Positions 24,079-34,161 are shown, numbered from the stretch's first letter. The stretch: DNA of 38,404 nucleotides from Sedimentisphaerales bacterium (GCA_016932095.1 JAFGDN010000064.1:1-38404); one strand, 5' to 3'. The notes: generated by a model not told the origin, from the sequence alone. Program-made: numbers and translations.

Positions 24079-24999
24079 ATGACATATCTTTACGGGCCGG
24101 TTCCCTCACGCCGGCTGGGTCGCAGTTTGGGCGTCGATATCGTTCCGTTTAAGACCTGCACTCTCGACTGTGTTTACTGCCAGTTAGGCAAAACAACCTG
24201 CAAAACCATTCAGCGAAAAGAATATGTTCCAATCGAAACCGTTCTTGCCGAACTTCAAACTTATCTCGATGAAGATTTACAGACCGATTACATAACCGTC
24301 GGCGGCTCCGGCGAACCGACCCTTAACAGCGGCTTAAGAAGATTAATCGAGGGTATCAAAAAATTAACCTCGATACCGGCAGCCCTGCTTACCAACGGCA
24401 CCCTGTTTTATTTGCCCGAGGTAAGGGCCGATTGCTCAAAAGCAGACGTTATTTTGCCCTCATTGGATGCCGGCGACGAAGCCACCTTCAATAAAGTCAA
24501 TCGCCCCATAGCTGAAATTACTTTCGAGCGGCTGGTCGAGGGTTTAATCGCCTTGAGGACCGAATATTCCGGCCAAATATGGCTTGAGGTCTTTTGTATC
24601 GAGCGTTTTAATACTGATAGTAAGCAAATTGACAAACTTGCGGAGGCGATAAAGCGAATCCGACCCGACAAGGTCCATCTCAATACAGCAATCCGCCCGA
24701 CAGCCGAGCCGGGTATCGAAAAAATGCCCCCTGATGAGCTTCTCCGAATCGCCCGTCAAATCAGCCCAGATTGCGAGGTCATAGCCGATTATATGTCCAG
24801 TCACTGCGGCAAAGCAACCGCCGAAATCAGTCAAACCCTTCTATCAATGCTGAAACGCAGACCTCTTTGTCTCGAAGACGTATGTGCTGCACTCGGTCTC
24901 AATTCCATCGAGGCGATAAAGTACCTGGACGACCTTAAAAAACAGGGACTCATCCAGTATGAAAACAAGGCGGGGCTAATTTTCTACAAAGCCAGATAA
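24079..24999 (+). CDS. Radical SAM protein with winged-helix tail
   Basis: A 306-residue protein whose start is the ATG at 24079, four bases after kdsA. The frame is open further up inside kdsA but that part is antisense-like and not credible. It opens MTYLYGPVPSRRLGRSLG, the start of a well-conserved radical SAM family, with the cluster motif C27-x3-C31-x2-C34. The TVGGSGEPTL motif follows, and the last 60 residues look like a winged helix. These proteins bind a 4Fe-4S cluster and generate a 5'-deoxyadenosyl radical. The substrate of this family is not established. Confidence 0.85.
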   Translation: MTYLYGPVPSRRLGRSLGVDIVPFKTCTLDCVYCQLGKTTCKTIQRKEYVPIETVLAELQTYLDEDLQTDYITVGGSGEPTLNSGLRRLIEGIKKLTSIPAALLTNGTLFYLPEVRADCSKADVILPSLDAGDEATFNKVNRPIAEITFERLVEGLIALRTEYSGQIWLEVFCIERFNTDSKQIDKLAEAIKRIRPDKVHLNTAIRPTAEPGIEKMPPDELLRIARQISPDCEVIADYMSSHCGKATAEISQTLLSMLKRRPLCLEDVCAALGLNSIEAIKYLDDLKKQGLIQYENKAGLIFYKAR

Positions 25000-25240
25000 C
25001 CAGCACAAACGTCGTATAAATCTTTGGTTAAAACCCTTAAATATCACAACAAGCTCCCTCAATTTGTAAAGCAGTCCCTGCTTTTGGCCGATAAAACTAC
25101 TGTATAGTTTTCATTAAAGGCGATTTTATTGCCTCAAGCAAAAAAATTTTCTTATCGGCTTATAATTTCTGTTCTTGCGACCGATAAATAAATGGGGAAA
25201 TTTGTCCCTGTTGCAAATTGTAAAAATGGGAAAGGAAGTT

Positions 25241-25462
25241 GTGAGCAGAGCTACCAAACAACTCATTCTCAAAAAGGGGAAGCAAAAATTCATATTCCGC
25301 TATGAAAGCGGCTGCGAGGATAAGCTGCTCGACATCTTCATCGAGCAGGCAAAAAGCGGACAGACCGACTTTGACTGGTTTGACGCCGCGGTGCTTAGCT
25401 TCAAACTGACTCAATCGCTTGTTTGCCAGGCGGATGAGCTTATAAGCGATAACGTAAAGTAA
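25241..25462 (+). CDS. Small hypothetical protein, 73 residues
   Basis: A small acidic soluble protein with the stretch GKQKFIFRYESGCEDKLLDI and FDWFDAAVLSFKL. The GTG at 25241 follows AAAGGA closely and I prefer it over the ATG at 25226, which lacks a ribosome site. I recognise no named family, although similar short proteins are common in planctomycetes. It ends 70 bases before the recombinase gene. A GC-rich hairpin (GGCAGG/CCTGCC at 25481-25500) lies between them. Confidence 0.65.
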   Translation: MSRATKQLILKKGKQKFIFRYESGCEDKLLDIFIEQAKSGQTDFDWFDAAVLSFKLTQSLVCQADELISDNVK

Positions 25463-25531
25463 AATAATAAACAAGAATGCGGCAGGTTTTGAGGCCTGCC
25501 CGAAAATGAAGGCCAATTACGGGTGAACATT

Positions 25532-26548
25532 ATGGAAGACAGCTCAATTATACAGGATTTTCTCAACTATCTGCAGTTCGAGAAGCGGTTCAGTCCTCAC
25601 ACGGCAAAATGTTATGGTGTTGACCTGATTCAGTTCGGCGAGTTCATGTCGGGCTCAAGCCAGGAAACGCACGGCGAGCCGGATGTTATCGGTTCTCACG
25701 ATTCGGGAACGGCAACAGCCACGGCCGTTGAAGCCCATCCGAAAGTTGATGTTGACCGGCTTCTTTCAGATACGGACGTCAACGCTATAAGAAGCTATAT
25801 GGCCGGCTTGAATGAAAAGCAATACTCAAAGGCCACCATCGCAAGAAAGCTGGCTACGCTTCGAAGCTTCTTTAAGTTCCTCGTCAAGCGAAATCGAATC
25901 GCCTCAAACCCGGTCGTAGGCATACGAACGCCAAAGCAGGAAAAACGGCTGCCCAAGTTCCTCGAATACGAAGAGGTCAAGCGTCTGCTCGAAACGCCTC
26001 CAGCCGACTCCTGGCTCGGGGCGCGCGACAGGGCAATTATGGAAACGCTATACTCAACCGGTATGAGGGTTAGCGAGCTTGTGGCGCTAAACCTCGACGA
26101 TATGGACTTTTTAGGCGAGGTCGTTCACATCAGGGGTAAGGGCAAGAAAGAGAGAATTTGCCCAATCAGCTCGTCGGTGCTTCAAATAATACAGCACTAT
26201 ATGGAGTTCAGAAACAAACGCGCCCAGAGCAACGGCAACTTCGACGGCAAGGTGCTTTTCGTCAATAAGCATGGCAAACGCCTCAGCACGCGCAGCGTCC
26301 GGAGGAAAATGGACAAATACCTCAAAATGGCCGGCCTCGACCCGAATATCAGCCCGCACACTCTTCGACACAGCTTCGCCACACATATGCTAAACAGGGG
26401 CGCCGACCTCCGCAGCGTTCAGGAATTGTTAGGGCATCAGTCGCTTTCCACCACACAGATATACACACACCTGACGACCAAGAAGCTCAAGGACGTTTAC
26501 TCCGCCGCTCACCCCCGCGAAAACGACCAGCAGGATGCAGATGTTTAA
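25532..26548 (+). CDS. Xer-type tyrosine recombinase
   Basis: A 338-residue integrase-family recombinase. Catalytic residues are visible: R in STGMRVSELV, K in IRGKGKKERI, HTLRH, and the H and nucleophile Y in LLGHQSLSTTQIYTH. The layout matches XerC/XerD, which resolve chromosome dimers at dif sites. The N-terminal SAM-like domain carries a long polar insertion after residue 35 (about 40 residues, with SSQETHGEPD and GTATATAVEA), which most Xer proteins lack. ATG at 25532 is preferred to the GTG at 25523. No phage or transposon genes adjoin it, which favours a housekeeping role. Confidence 0.9.
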   Translation: MEDSSIIQDFLNYLQFEKRFSPHTAKCYGVDLIQFGEFMSGSSQETHGEPDVIGSHDSGTATATAVEAHPKVDVDRLLSDTDVNAIRSYMAGLNEKQYSKATIARKLATLRSFFKFLVKRNRIASNPVVGIRTPKQEKRLPKFLEYEEVKRLLETPPADSWLGARDRAIMETLYSTGMRVSELVALNLDDMDFLGEVVHIRGKGKKERICPISSSVLQIIQHYMEFRNKRAQSNGNFDGKVLFVNKHGKRLSTRSVRRKMDKYLKMAGLDPNISPHTLRHSFATHMLNRGADLRSVQELLGHQSLSTTQIYTHLTTKKLKDVYSAAHPRENDQQDADV

Positions 26549-26570
26549 AGCTTGAATAAAAGCACAAATA

Positions 26571-26599
26571 GAAAAGGCCGGCTTAAAGCCGGCCTTTTC
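26571..26599. terminator. Bidirectional terminator
   Basis: GAAAAGGCCGGC (26571-26582) pairs perfectly with GCCGGCCTTTTC (26588-26599) around TTAAA. It gives a T-run on either strand and lies between the converging recombinase and PEP-CTERM genes. Confidence 0.85.
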
Positions 26600-26622
26600 T
26601 ATTAACGAAGTAAATAATCGCT

Positions 26623-27210
26623 TTAGCGTTTTTTTCTTATTGCAATAAAACAACCGAGAGCAAAAAGAGTAAGGCTCGCCGGTTCAGGAATATAGACACC
26701 TAAAGTGTAATTACCAACGTCAGGAAGAACGCTTAGAGAGCCGCCAAGTCCGGAGACGAGGTTCTCGCCGTTGCCGTTTGTAGCAATCGGAGACGATATA
26801 GAGAAGTATATCCAACGAGGCGTCGAATCCGAAGATGTTATTTCAAAGGACTCGACGATGCCCGAGCCGGGGCTGAACTCAGAGCCAGCGGGGCTATGAA
26901 CGGTATTGAAACGAATGTTATCGAAAGAACCAGAAGAGCCGTCGGCCGGAGAGCTGCTGTCAAATAATCCATCGTTTGCCGTCCAGCCATAGTCACTATA
27001 CTCCCTCGTAAGATTCAGCGATTCGCTAAACACAAGGTCATACGTCAAAGAACCGAGGCCGAAATCCGTATTAGTCCTGTGAACCTCGACTGTTGAAGAC
27101 CCGCTATCAAATTCCATCCAAAGGTCAAGATGCGGCACAGCATTTACCTGCTGTGTAAAAACGGCGCATAAGACAACACACGTCATTACAAATATTCTGC
27201 CTCGTTTCAT
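26623..27210 (-). CDS. PEP-CTERM-sorted secreted protein
   Basis: A 195-residue exported protein. The start is the ATG at 27210 with AGGAG six bases upstream. A signal peptide (MTCVVLCAVFTQQVNA near residues 8-24) precedes a beta-rich mature part (LDLWMEFDSGSSTVEVHR, then SSPADGSSGSFDNI). The C-terminus reads IPEPASLTLFALGCFIAIRKKR: the PEP motif, a membrane helix and a basic end, the sorting signal cut by exosortase EpsH/XrtA systems that link to exopolysaccharide. Exosortase is not in this window. Confidence 0.85.
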   Translation of the reverse strand: MKRGRIFVMTCVVLCAVFTQQVNAVPHLDLWMEFDSGSSTVEVHRTNTDFGLGSLTYDLVFSESLNLTREYSDYGWTANDGLFDSSSPADGSSGSFDNIRFNTVHSPAGSEFSPGSGIVESFEITSSDSTPRWIYFSISSPIATNGNGENLVSGLGGSLSVLPDVGNYTLGVYIPEPASLTLFALGCFIAIRKKR

Positions 27211-27587
27211 CACTATCTCCTTGCATTAAAGAATATATTCGAATCTGCACGATTTCAGAACGCGCAAATTACCGTTTTCAAGGAACGTTTTTGTACGTGC
27301 GCATAACTGCCAAAAACAGAAAATACGCGCAAATAAAAACACATAGTGAGTTTTCGCCTGCCCCAAACTACTCATCTTCCATCCCAACTTCGAAAATGAG
27401 TATATCACATCTTTATATTTGTGTCAAGAAATTTTTTCAGATATTTGGCGATTAAGGCGAAAAACCGCTGTAAGGCCCTGAAAAAGCCATATTTAGCGGT
27501 ATAGAGGCATAAAAAAACCGGCCAATATCATTTTAAAAGGGCTGGTTTTATGAAAATTTTTCGGATTCCCATTCAACCGTGATTGCG
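27211..27587. other. Spacer with terminator of the metacaspase gene
   Basis: No gene. On the minus strand an imperfect stem AAAACCAGCCC...GGCCGGTTTT followed by a T-run (about 27511-27551) terminates the large metacaspase gene. The remainder, A/T-rich, likely holds the promoter of the PEP-CTERM gene; I cannot fix its boxes. Confidence 0.55.
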
Positions 27588-30500
27588 TTATGGGCAAGAT
27601 GGGGCTTTATTTCCAGTTAACACATACAAACGGGCAGCCAGAAGGTCTCCCGGTGTAATAGCCCCGTCACAGTTGATATCGAACCTGGCATTGCTGCTAT
27701 CTACAGGCGGATTGACAAGAACCGGCCCCCTGATGAAAAGCAGGTCTCCGGCAATAACACTGCGGTCACCGTTTGCGTCGCCTTTCAAAGCTGTGATACA
27801 TATCGAGGATTCATCAATGGGCACGCCCGATGCTGATTTGACGTTGCTGGTGATGGTTATGGCATATGTGTCTTCGTCCGGCAGCGGCTCGTCCAGAGAA
27901 ATGACCAGACAGTTGTCGTCCCACCACTCAGTCCAGCCGGAAACCGATTGAGCGCCGCCGTTAACGCCCTCGATGGAAATGATGTCGCTGAATTCGGTTA
28001 TCGAAGTGTCCATTTCCATATCGAAGCAGACGTATAATTCCTTGACGCCATAATTTCGCGGTTCGACGTAGCCGCTGGTTATTTCGCACCAGATATCGCC
28101 GACGCTGCTGTGTATTGCGCCTATCTGCCAGCTTACGACCTGAGGCGGGATTCCTTCCCAGGCAAAACGTGGGTAGTGCTTAGGCGTCAGATACCATATA
28201 TCCTCAGTTCCGTTTGCGGTTTCATTTATGAAATCCCACCATGCGTCGATAAACGTGCTCAGCGTTTGCATCTGGGCCGTTGTTTTACCCGTTCCGCCCG
28301 CGCTTCCGGAAAGAGCGCTGACATCCGTATCCCAAAACGAAGCTGAAACGGCACTATCGGTGCTGTTCCCTATCAGGCCGCCTCTGCTGCCAAACCCATT
28401 CACTTCGGATGCAGCATAGCATTTATAGACGGGATTTTCATATATGTCGCCTATCAGCCCGCCGGTGCGATTAGTTCCTGATACTGCGCCAACGGCATAA
28501 GAGTCCTGGACCGAGCCCCATCCGGCAGAGCCGATTAGACCGCCTACGTCCGCGGCGCCTGATATTATACAATTAGCGTAGCATTGGTTAACGTCGCCAC
28601 CAGTTCCTTGGCCGAACAAACCGCCACATTTGTTGTTGCCGCTGATTTCGCAGGAAGCGGAACATCTCGACATAGCTCCCCACCAACTGCCAGCTAAACC
28701 GCCCGTATAATCGCCACCCGAGATTTGGCCTGTGACATGACAATCGAATGCAGAACCTTCGATTCTTGCGCCAATCAAACCGCCAGCCCGACCTGACATG
28801 CTGACGCTGACATCGGTTGCATAACAGTTTGAAAGAATACCCCTTTCAAAAGAGGCAACAAGCGTTCCGCCATGGTCGCCGCTGACAACGGGCGAGATAA
28901 GACCGACATTTTTGATTTCCGCTTGTATGTCCGGTTGACCGGGAAGCGGTTCCTCTCGACCGGCGACGCCGAAGATTCCTACAGGGCCGGCGTCCTGTGA
29001 CTGGTAAGTAAAATTATGAATTTTGTAGCCATCCCCATCAAAGACGCCAAGGAACGGAGTGATATTTGTGCCAATAATGTTAAATGAATTGCCTGTAAAG
29101 CCGCCGAGGTCTATATCGGCAACAAGTTTGAAATGCTTGTTCCAGTCGTTGGCGTCAAGGCCAATCCTGTTCATCTGCTCGGCGGTGCAGATAAGATAGG
29201 TGTCTTCGGCTGTGCCGGTGCCGCCGCAGTATGAATATTTGCCCGTATAGTTTTGGTTCGTTTGATTTGTCGTTACGTTTGTATAGAGCTTGCTTGAGGG
29301 CGTAAATACCCACTCGGCCTTGCTGGGCGTAACGGTTACGCTCCAAGGCGACATCGCTGTAAGCTCGTAGAAGCCGGCTGAATCGGTTGTATCGTTTTGG
29401 CCCGTGCTTGCCGAGACGTAAACGTCTTCAATTGGCGTTCCGGAAGCATTTCTTACATAGCCGGATATGGTTACCGGTACCTGTGGAGCAGTTAAATTTA
29501 TCGTATAATCCTCGGCCTCGCTCCACTGAAAATAGCCGCAGGGATTTGGACTGACGTTCCATATTACACGAATACGCATACGAGTATTACCGGTGAGAGC
29601 TCCTGCCGGTGGGATTATAGTAGCCGAATAAAGCCCCGATGCGGGAGTGCCGCTTACCGTAATGGTCTCGGATGCGTCGTCGAAATCCTTGTCCTGGTTC
29701 CAGTCAACCCATATCCCAAGCTGGTCCTCCGGATACGGACTGCCTGTGTTTATGCTTATCGGATATGAATTGCCGACCTGCATATTCGTGCTGAGCGACG
29801 TGTAATCGGTATAGCCGTTTGTGCCGCAGGATGTGCCTGTATTATTGATGGAGCCGACCTGGACATCTCTGACGTGCTCGAAGCCGCAGGTGCCCGTCGG
29901 CGAGCAATATTCCGGTTCGGTTTCCTGGCCTAAAAAGTCAAGCTCGCCCGTATAGGCATCGTAAATCTGCGCGTGCTGGCCGGAGTAATATGTCAATGCA
30001 CAGGGACCTGTATAAATGTAACATTCTTCCGCTGAAATCCGACCGTCCGAATCGCTATCCGCTGGGCCGCCCATCCCCTTCACAAGGCAATATGTAAAAA
30101 TGCCGTTTTCCAGTAACGAGCTTTCCTGCGATGTTTCGTCATCGTCGCAGGCGGTAATAACCACGCCTCTGCCGTTGTCATCGAGGTCTTTAATGCCTAT
30201 TTGGGGCACTAAATCGGCGGCGAAGCCGTCGCCCTTTTGGGGCACGATACTCCCAAATCCCTTGACAGTCCCGGCACCCTTGATTTGCCCGCCGGAATGG
30301 CAGGCGTCAAGCAAGATGACGTATTTGTTCGTCGGTAAGGCGTCAAACCAAGAGCCAAGCTCGTCATCGCTGATGTATTGATTAACGTGAGTATCGGAGT
30401 CATAGACCGCCAAAAGCTCGTCATAACCGTCGGTTTCATCGTAAGGGGGCTGGTCGTTGACGGTTGTGCCGTGTCCCGAGAAGAAAAACAGGCATAAGTC

Positions 30501-31967
30501 ATCGCTATCGGATGCGGAGGCCATATTTTGGATGGCTGTCCGAATCGCGGCCTTTGTCGCGGCGGAGTTGGTCAGCAGGGTTATATTTGCGCTGCTCCAG
30601 TTGCCTGCCGCCAGTAACGCGTTACGAACGTCTATAGCGTCGTCGTCACACCAGGTCAGGTCGCCGATATATTGGTAGTCAGCAATTCCGCATACTACCG
30701 CGCGACAAGTGGTTATTCCGTCAGGCGGCTGCGTTTCATCGGGGGTAACTGTAAGCTGGTAATTACCCGTGGCGCCGTTCACGCCTGAAACGCGAATTAG
30801 ATACTGATGGCCGGCGTTGAGTGCAACCTCAATCTCGGATTGAGAACTGCCCGCGCCGCAGGCGCTGGAATTATCATTGCAGGCCAACTCGTCTACCCAA
30901 CACTCGTTAAATACAGCAAGGGTTGTGTCAAAGGAGCTGCCGCACAAACTAACAGTGTATTGGCCGGTAGTTGCGGGAGTAAAGGAATGCCAAACGTCGG
31001 CCGTATCGTTTTGACCGCAGCTGGTTACATCTGTTCCGGTAGCGCAAAGGGAACTGCCGGCATACGGAATACCGGCGCTTACAGCTATGGCGTTACCACA
31101 ATCGTCATGCACAGGCGGTGTGCATCCGCCCGTTTCGTAATAGACCCTTATCCACCAGTTATCGATATAACCCTCATCTTCATACGCAGTATCATATGCC
31201 CAGAGGCGCCATGACTGATTAACAGGCCTGCCGTTGCAAACGCTTAATCCGGTAAACGTTCTAGTGAAGTAGCTACTATCGTATTCATTTTCAAATAAAT
31301 GTATCTCGCAACCATTAACAAGGTCTTCGTCGGTGAGGTCAATAACGAGGTCCGAAGGGTAGGTGTGATAAATCTCAAAATGAACATCTATTGAAATGAC
31401 AGTTGAACCGGCCGGGGCACAGGAAATCGGAATTTCACTATAGACCCAGCCATAAGGATAATCGGGGATATAAACCATATTATTGTTTTGGCCGGCGCAG
31501 CTACCTGTTGCCTTGGGGGTGACGGTATCAGGGTCTGTTTTGAGATTAGTTTTTGTACCTTCGACCAGAACGAAATTTCTCAGTTTTCGCACGTTTGCGC
31601 CTTTATTTATAAGCATTTCGACCTGCTCGGCGGGCAGTTGCAGGATTACTCGTCGTGGTTTACCGAGCACTCTGGGCTTGCTTTCAGGCGCATAAGGAAG
31701 GCCGGTCAGGTATTCGAGGGTAAATTGCTTACCAATGAGGACCTCGACTTCGAGAAAAGAGGTTCCTCCCGGTTGAGACGCGTCTATGGCCGGCTTTGAA
31801 GGAATGACACTCTGAGAAAGATGAGCCGGTTTTTTAACTAATTTCTGTGGAACAGCTTCGAGAGAGGTTTTTGCCTTGCAGTAAGCAAACGTGTCAAATA
31901 AGACCAGAAAATAAATAACCAGAACGAACAAACGGACAACACTGGAAAGAAAATTACGCGAACACAT
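27588..31967 (-). CDS. Secreted multidomain metacaspase (caspase C14) with GLUG and dockerin domains
   Basis: A 1459-residue exported protein. The ATG at 31967 has AGGAGG seven bases upstream. The modules are: signal peptide; an N-terminal prodomain; a proprotein-convertase P-like beta-sandwich (about 155-285); a PPC-like domain (about 287-415); and a caspase-like peptidase (about 417-640) with the catalytic histidine in FFFSGHG (near 496) and cysteine in LLDACHSGG (near 555). After these come a GEVED domain (LGIWVDWNQDKDFDD), a carboxypeptidase-regulatory-like beta-sandwich (ISGYVRNASGTPIEDVYVS), many GLUG repeats (about 940-1235), a bacterial Ig-like region and a dockerin end. Both catalytic residues are present, so it should be an active arginine- or lysine-specific peptidase. 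Substrate and role are unknown. Confidence 0.88.
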   Translation of the reverse strand: MCSRNFLSSVVRLFVLVIYFLVLFDTFAYCKAKTSLEAVPQKLVKKPAHLSQSVIPSKPAIDASQPGGTSFLEVEVLIGKQFTLEYLTGLPYAPESKPRVLGKPRRVILQLPAEQVEMLINKGANVRKLRNFVLVEGTKTNLKTDPDTVTPKATGSCAGQNNNMVYIPDYPYGWVYSEIPISCAPAGSTVISIDVHFEIYHTYPSDLVIDLTDEDLVNGCEIHLFENEYDSSYFTRTFTGLSVCNGRPVNQSWRLWAYDTAYEDEGYIDNWWIRVYYETGGCTPPVHDDCGNAIAVSAGIPYAGSSLCATGTDVTSCGQNDTADVWHSFTPATTGQYTVSLCGSSFDTTLAVFNECWVDELACNDNSSACGAGSSQSEIEVALNAGHQYLIRVSGVNGATGNYQLTVTPDETQPPDGITTCRAVVCGIADYQYIGDLTWCDDDAIDVRNALLAAGNWSSANITLLTNSAATKAAIRTAIQNMASASDSDDLCLFFFSGHGTTVNDQPPYDETDGYDELLAVYDSDTHVNQYISDDELGSWFDALPTNKYVILLDACHSGGQIKGAGTVKGFGSIVPQKGDGFAADLVPQIGIKDLDDNGRGVVITACDDDETSQESSLLENGIFTYCLVKGMGGPADSDSDGRISAEECYIYTGPCALTYYSGQHAQIYDAYTGELDFLGQETEPEYCSPTGTCGFEHVRDVQVGSINNTGTSCGTNGYTDYTSLSTNMQVGNSYPISINTGSPYPEDQLGIWVDWNQDKDFDDASETITVSGTPASGLYSATIIPPAGALTGNTRMRIRVIWNVSPNPCGYFQWSEAEDYTINLTAPQVPVTISGYVRNASGTPIEDVYVSASTGQNDTTDSAGFYELTAMSPWSVTVTPSKAEWVFTPSSKLYTNVTTNQTNQNYTGKYSYCGGTGTAEDTYLICTAEQMNRIGLDANDWNKHFKLVADIDLGGFTGNSFNIIGTNITPFLGVFDGDGYKIHNFTYQSQDAGPVGIFGVAGREEPLPGQPDIQAEIKNVGLISPVVSGDHGGTLVASFERGILSNCYATDVSVSMSGRAGGLIGARIEGSAFDCHVTGQISGGDYTGGLAGSWWGAMSRCSASCEISGNNKCGGLFGQGTGGDVNQCYANCIISGAADVGGLIGSAGWGSVQDSYAVGAVSGTNRTGGLIGDIYENPVYKCYAASEVNGFGSRGGLIGNSTDSAVSASFWDTDVSALSGSAGGTGKTTAQMQTLSTFIDAWWDFINETANGTEDIWYLTPKHYPRFAWEGIPPQVVSWQIGAIHSSVGDIWCEITSGYVEPRNYGVKELYVCFDMEMDTSITEFSDIISIEGVNGGAQSVSGWTEWWDDNCLVISLDEPLPDEDTYAITITSNVKSASGVPIDESSICITALKGDANGDRSVIAGDLLFIRGPVLVNPPVDSSNARFDINCDGAITPGDLLAARLYVLTGNKAPSCP

Positions 31968-32196
31968 CAGCAAACCTCCTTTTTCAAATCAAATTTCGCT
32001 ATTAAAAAGCACTCTCCTCAATTTTCATGGTTGATGATGCCTTTGTTAGCGGACCTTTCTATGAGAGATAATATAACATAATTACCAATAAGAGTGAACA
32101 AAAAAATGATTTTTAACGTTTTTATATGTCTTTTTGATGCGGGATTTAAGGTTCCCAATCTGCTGTTCTGCTGAAATAAAAGGGATTATGGTTATC

Positions 32197-34161
32197 TCAA
32201 GCGGTTTGGATGTTTGTGTTATTGTTGTTTCCGATGTATTCGGGGACAAGCTCTTTGATTTTAGCGGCTATCGCATTATGCCCGCCCGTTTTGGCGAGTT
32301 CCAAAAGCTGAACGATTCCTCGTCGGAGGGTGTCGCGGTCCATCTGGATATTTTTCCATATACCGATTTTGGGATGCCTGGTTTCCTGTAATCCCTCTCC
32401 TTTTATCGACAGCTCCTCGAAGAGCTTCTCACCGGGCCTGAGTCCTGTAAAGGTAATTTCGATATCCTCACCGGCCCGAAAGCCGCTCAGCGTTATCAAT
32501 TCCCTCGCCAAATCGACGATTTTCACGGGTTCCCCCATATCGAGCAGGAAAATCTCGCCGCCTTTACCCATAGAGGCCGCCTGCAAAACGAGCAGACTGG
32601 CCTCCGGTATGGTCATAAAATAGCGTTTCATATCCGGGTGCGTAACCGTTACGGGGCCGCCGTTGGCGATTTGCTTTTTGAAAATCGGCACGACCGACCC
32701 TTCCGAGCCGAGAACGTTACCGAACCGTACGGTAACAAAATGCGTTCTGCTTGTCTTGTTCAAATCCTGGACGTACATCTCGGCGATTCTCTTTGATGAA
32801 CCCATTATGCTGGTAGGGTTTACCGCCTTGTCTGTGCTTATCATAACGAAGCTGCCGCAGCCGAATTTGTCCGCGGCGTCGGCCACCGTTTTACTGCCCA
32901 CGACGTTGTTTTTAATCGCCTCGCCCGGGTTCAATTCCATCAGCGGCACGTGCTTGTGCGCCGCTGCGTGAATCACTGTATCGGGCCTGTGCTCGTTAAA
33001 AATACTCTCCACCCTTGGCTGGTCGGTTATATCGCATATAACAGCTTTCAAAGCTACGTCGGGGAATCTCTCACTCAATTCGCGTTCGATATAAAACAGA
33101 GGGTTTTCCGCCTGCTCGGCAAGTAAAAGCATCTTCGGCCTGAAGTAACAAATCTGCCTGCACATCTCCGAGCCGATTGAGCCGCCGGCGCCGGTAACCA
33201 GAATGGTCTTATCCTTGAGAAAATTCTCAATCGAATCGGTATCGAGCTGCACGGCCTCTCTGCCCAAAAGGTCGTTAATATCGATGTCGCGTATCTGCGA
33301 AACGCGAAACCTGCCCGAGGCGATGTCGGTCATCGAGGGCACGGTCCGGAATCGGACCTTTGTTCCTTCGCAAACCTGTATCACGCGTCTCCTTTGCGGC
33401 ACTGTCGCCGAGGGCATAGCTATGGCGACCTCCTCGATATTTTTTTCTTTGCAAATCTCCGGCAACTGCTCGACTGTCCCCAGGACCGGCAGGCCGTGTA
33501 TATTTATTCCCTGTTTGGCCTGGTCGTCGTCTATGAAGCCAATCACCTCGTATTCGGTTACCTTCATTCGGTGAATTTCCCGCAAAAGCGCCTCGCCGGT
33601 ATTGCCCGCCCCGACAATTAAAAACCGCTTGAGCTTGCCGGCCTCAACAGTGTGGAATTCCTCGTGATAAAGCCGGATTACCATACGAAGCGCAGCCAAC
33701 AGGAAGATAGTCCCGAACAAATCCGCCATAAAGACGCCCTGACCGACCTCCAATATGGCTGTCGGCATCAATCGCCGGGCAGCTTCAATCTGCAGAGCCG
33801 AAAACCACAGGATTACGATTATCGCCGTGCTTATCATTGAGCTGCGAATTATTCCCGTCAGGTCCGATATCCCAACGTATCTCCACCAGCCGCTATATTG
33901 CTTGAAAAGTCCGAAAACAGCAAATTTAACGACCACGAAAAACAGCAACAGCAGGGGGAACTGCTCCTTGAGCCATTCAGGCCGGAATTGCATATTTGAC
34001 GTGACTAAAAACGACAGAAGCAGCGACGACGCGAAGACGAAAATATGCGCGCATATTATCAGGGGCTTACGGTACCTCAAAAGCCGGCTTGACGGAGATT
34101 GGAAGGTTGGTGCGTTCGAGTCCTTGTTTTTTATATGCCTTTCGGTATTTGTTTCAGCCAT
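32197..34161 (-). CDS. FlaA1/CapD-type UDP-sugar dehydratase/epimerase (membrane)
   Basis: A 654-residue polysaccharide synthesis protein. The N-terminus has four membrane helices (about 28-165). A first Rossmann domain follows (LIVGAGNTGEALLREI), then the main SDR domain with the cofactor motif TGAGGSIGSEMCRQI, HAAAHKHVPLMELNPGEAI and STDKAVNPTSIMGSSKR. These match FlaA1, WbpM, PglF and CapD, which convert UDP-GlcNAc by 4,6-dehydration or epimerisation for O-antigen, capsule or protein glycosylation. In the SDR domain the usual catalytic tyrosine is replaced by methionine, as in that group (MGSSKR). Start at the ATG at 34161 has a weak ribosome site. Confidence 0.92.
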   Translation of the reverse strand: MAETNTERHIKNKDSNAPTFQSPSSRLLRYRKPLIICAHIFVFASSLLLSFLVTSNMQFRPEWLKEQFPLLLLFFVVVKFAVFGLFKQYSGWWRYVGISDLTGIIRSSMISTAIIVILWFSALQIEAARRLMPTAILEVGQGVFMADLFGTIFLLAALRMVIRLYHEEFHTVEAGKLKRFLIVGAGNTGEALLREIHRMKVTEYEVIGFIDDDQAKQGINIHGLPVLGTVEQLPEICKEKNIEEVAIAMPSATVPQRRRVIQVCEGTKVRFRTVPSMTDIASGRFRVSQIRDIDINDLLGREAVQLDTDSIENFLKDKTILVTGAGGSIGSEMCRQICYFRPKMLLLAEQAENPLFYIERELSERFPDVALKAVICDITDQPRVESIFNEHRPDTVIHAAAHKHVPLMELNPGEAIKNNVVGSKTVADAADKFGCGSFVMISTDKAVNPTSIMGSSKRIAEMYVQDLNKTSRTHFVTVRFGNVLGSEGSVVPIFKKQIANGGPVTVTHPDMKRYFMTIPEASLLVLQAASMGKGGEIFLLDMGEPVKIVDLARELITLSGFRAGEDIEITFTGLRPGEKLFEELSIKGEGLQETRHPKIGIWKNIQMDRDTLRRGIVQLLELAKTGGHNAIAAKIKELVPEYIGNNNNTNIQTA

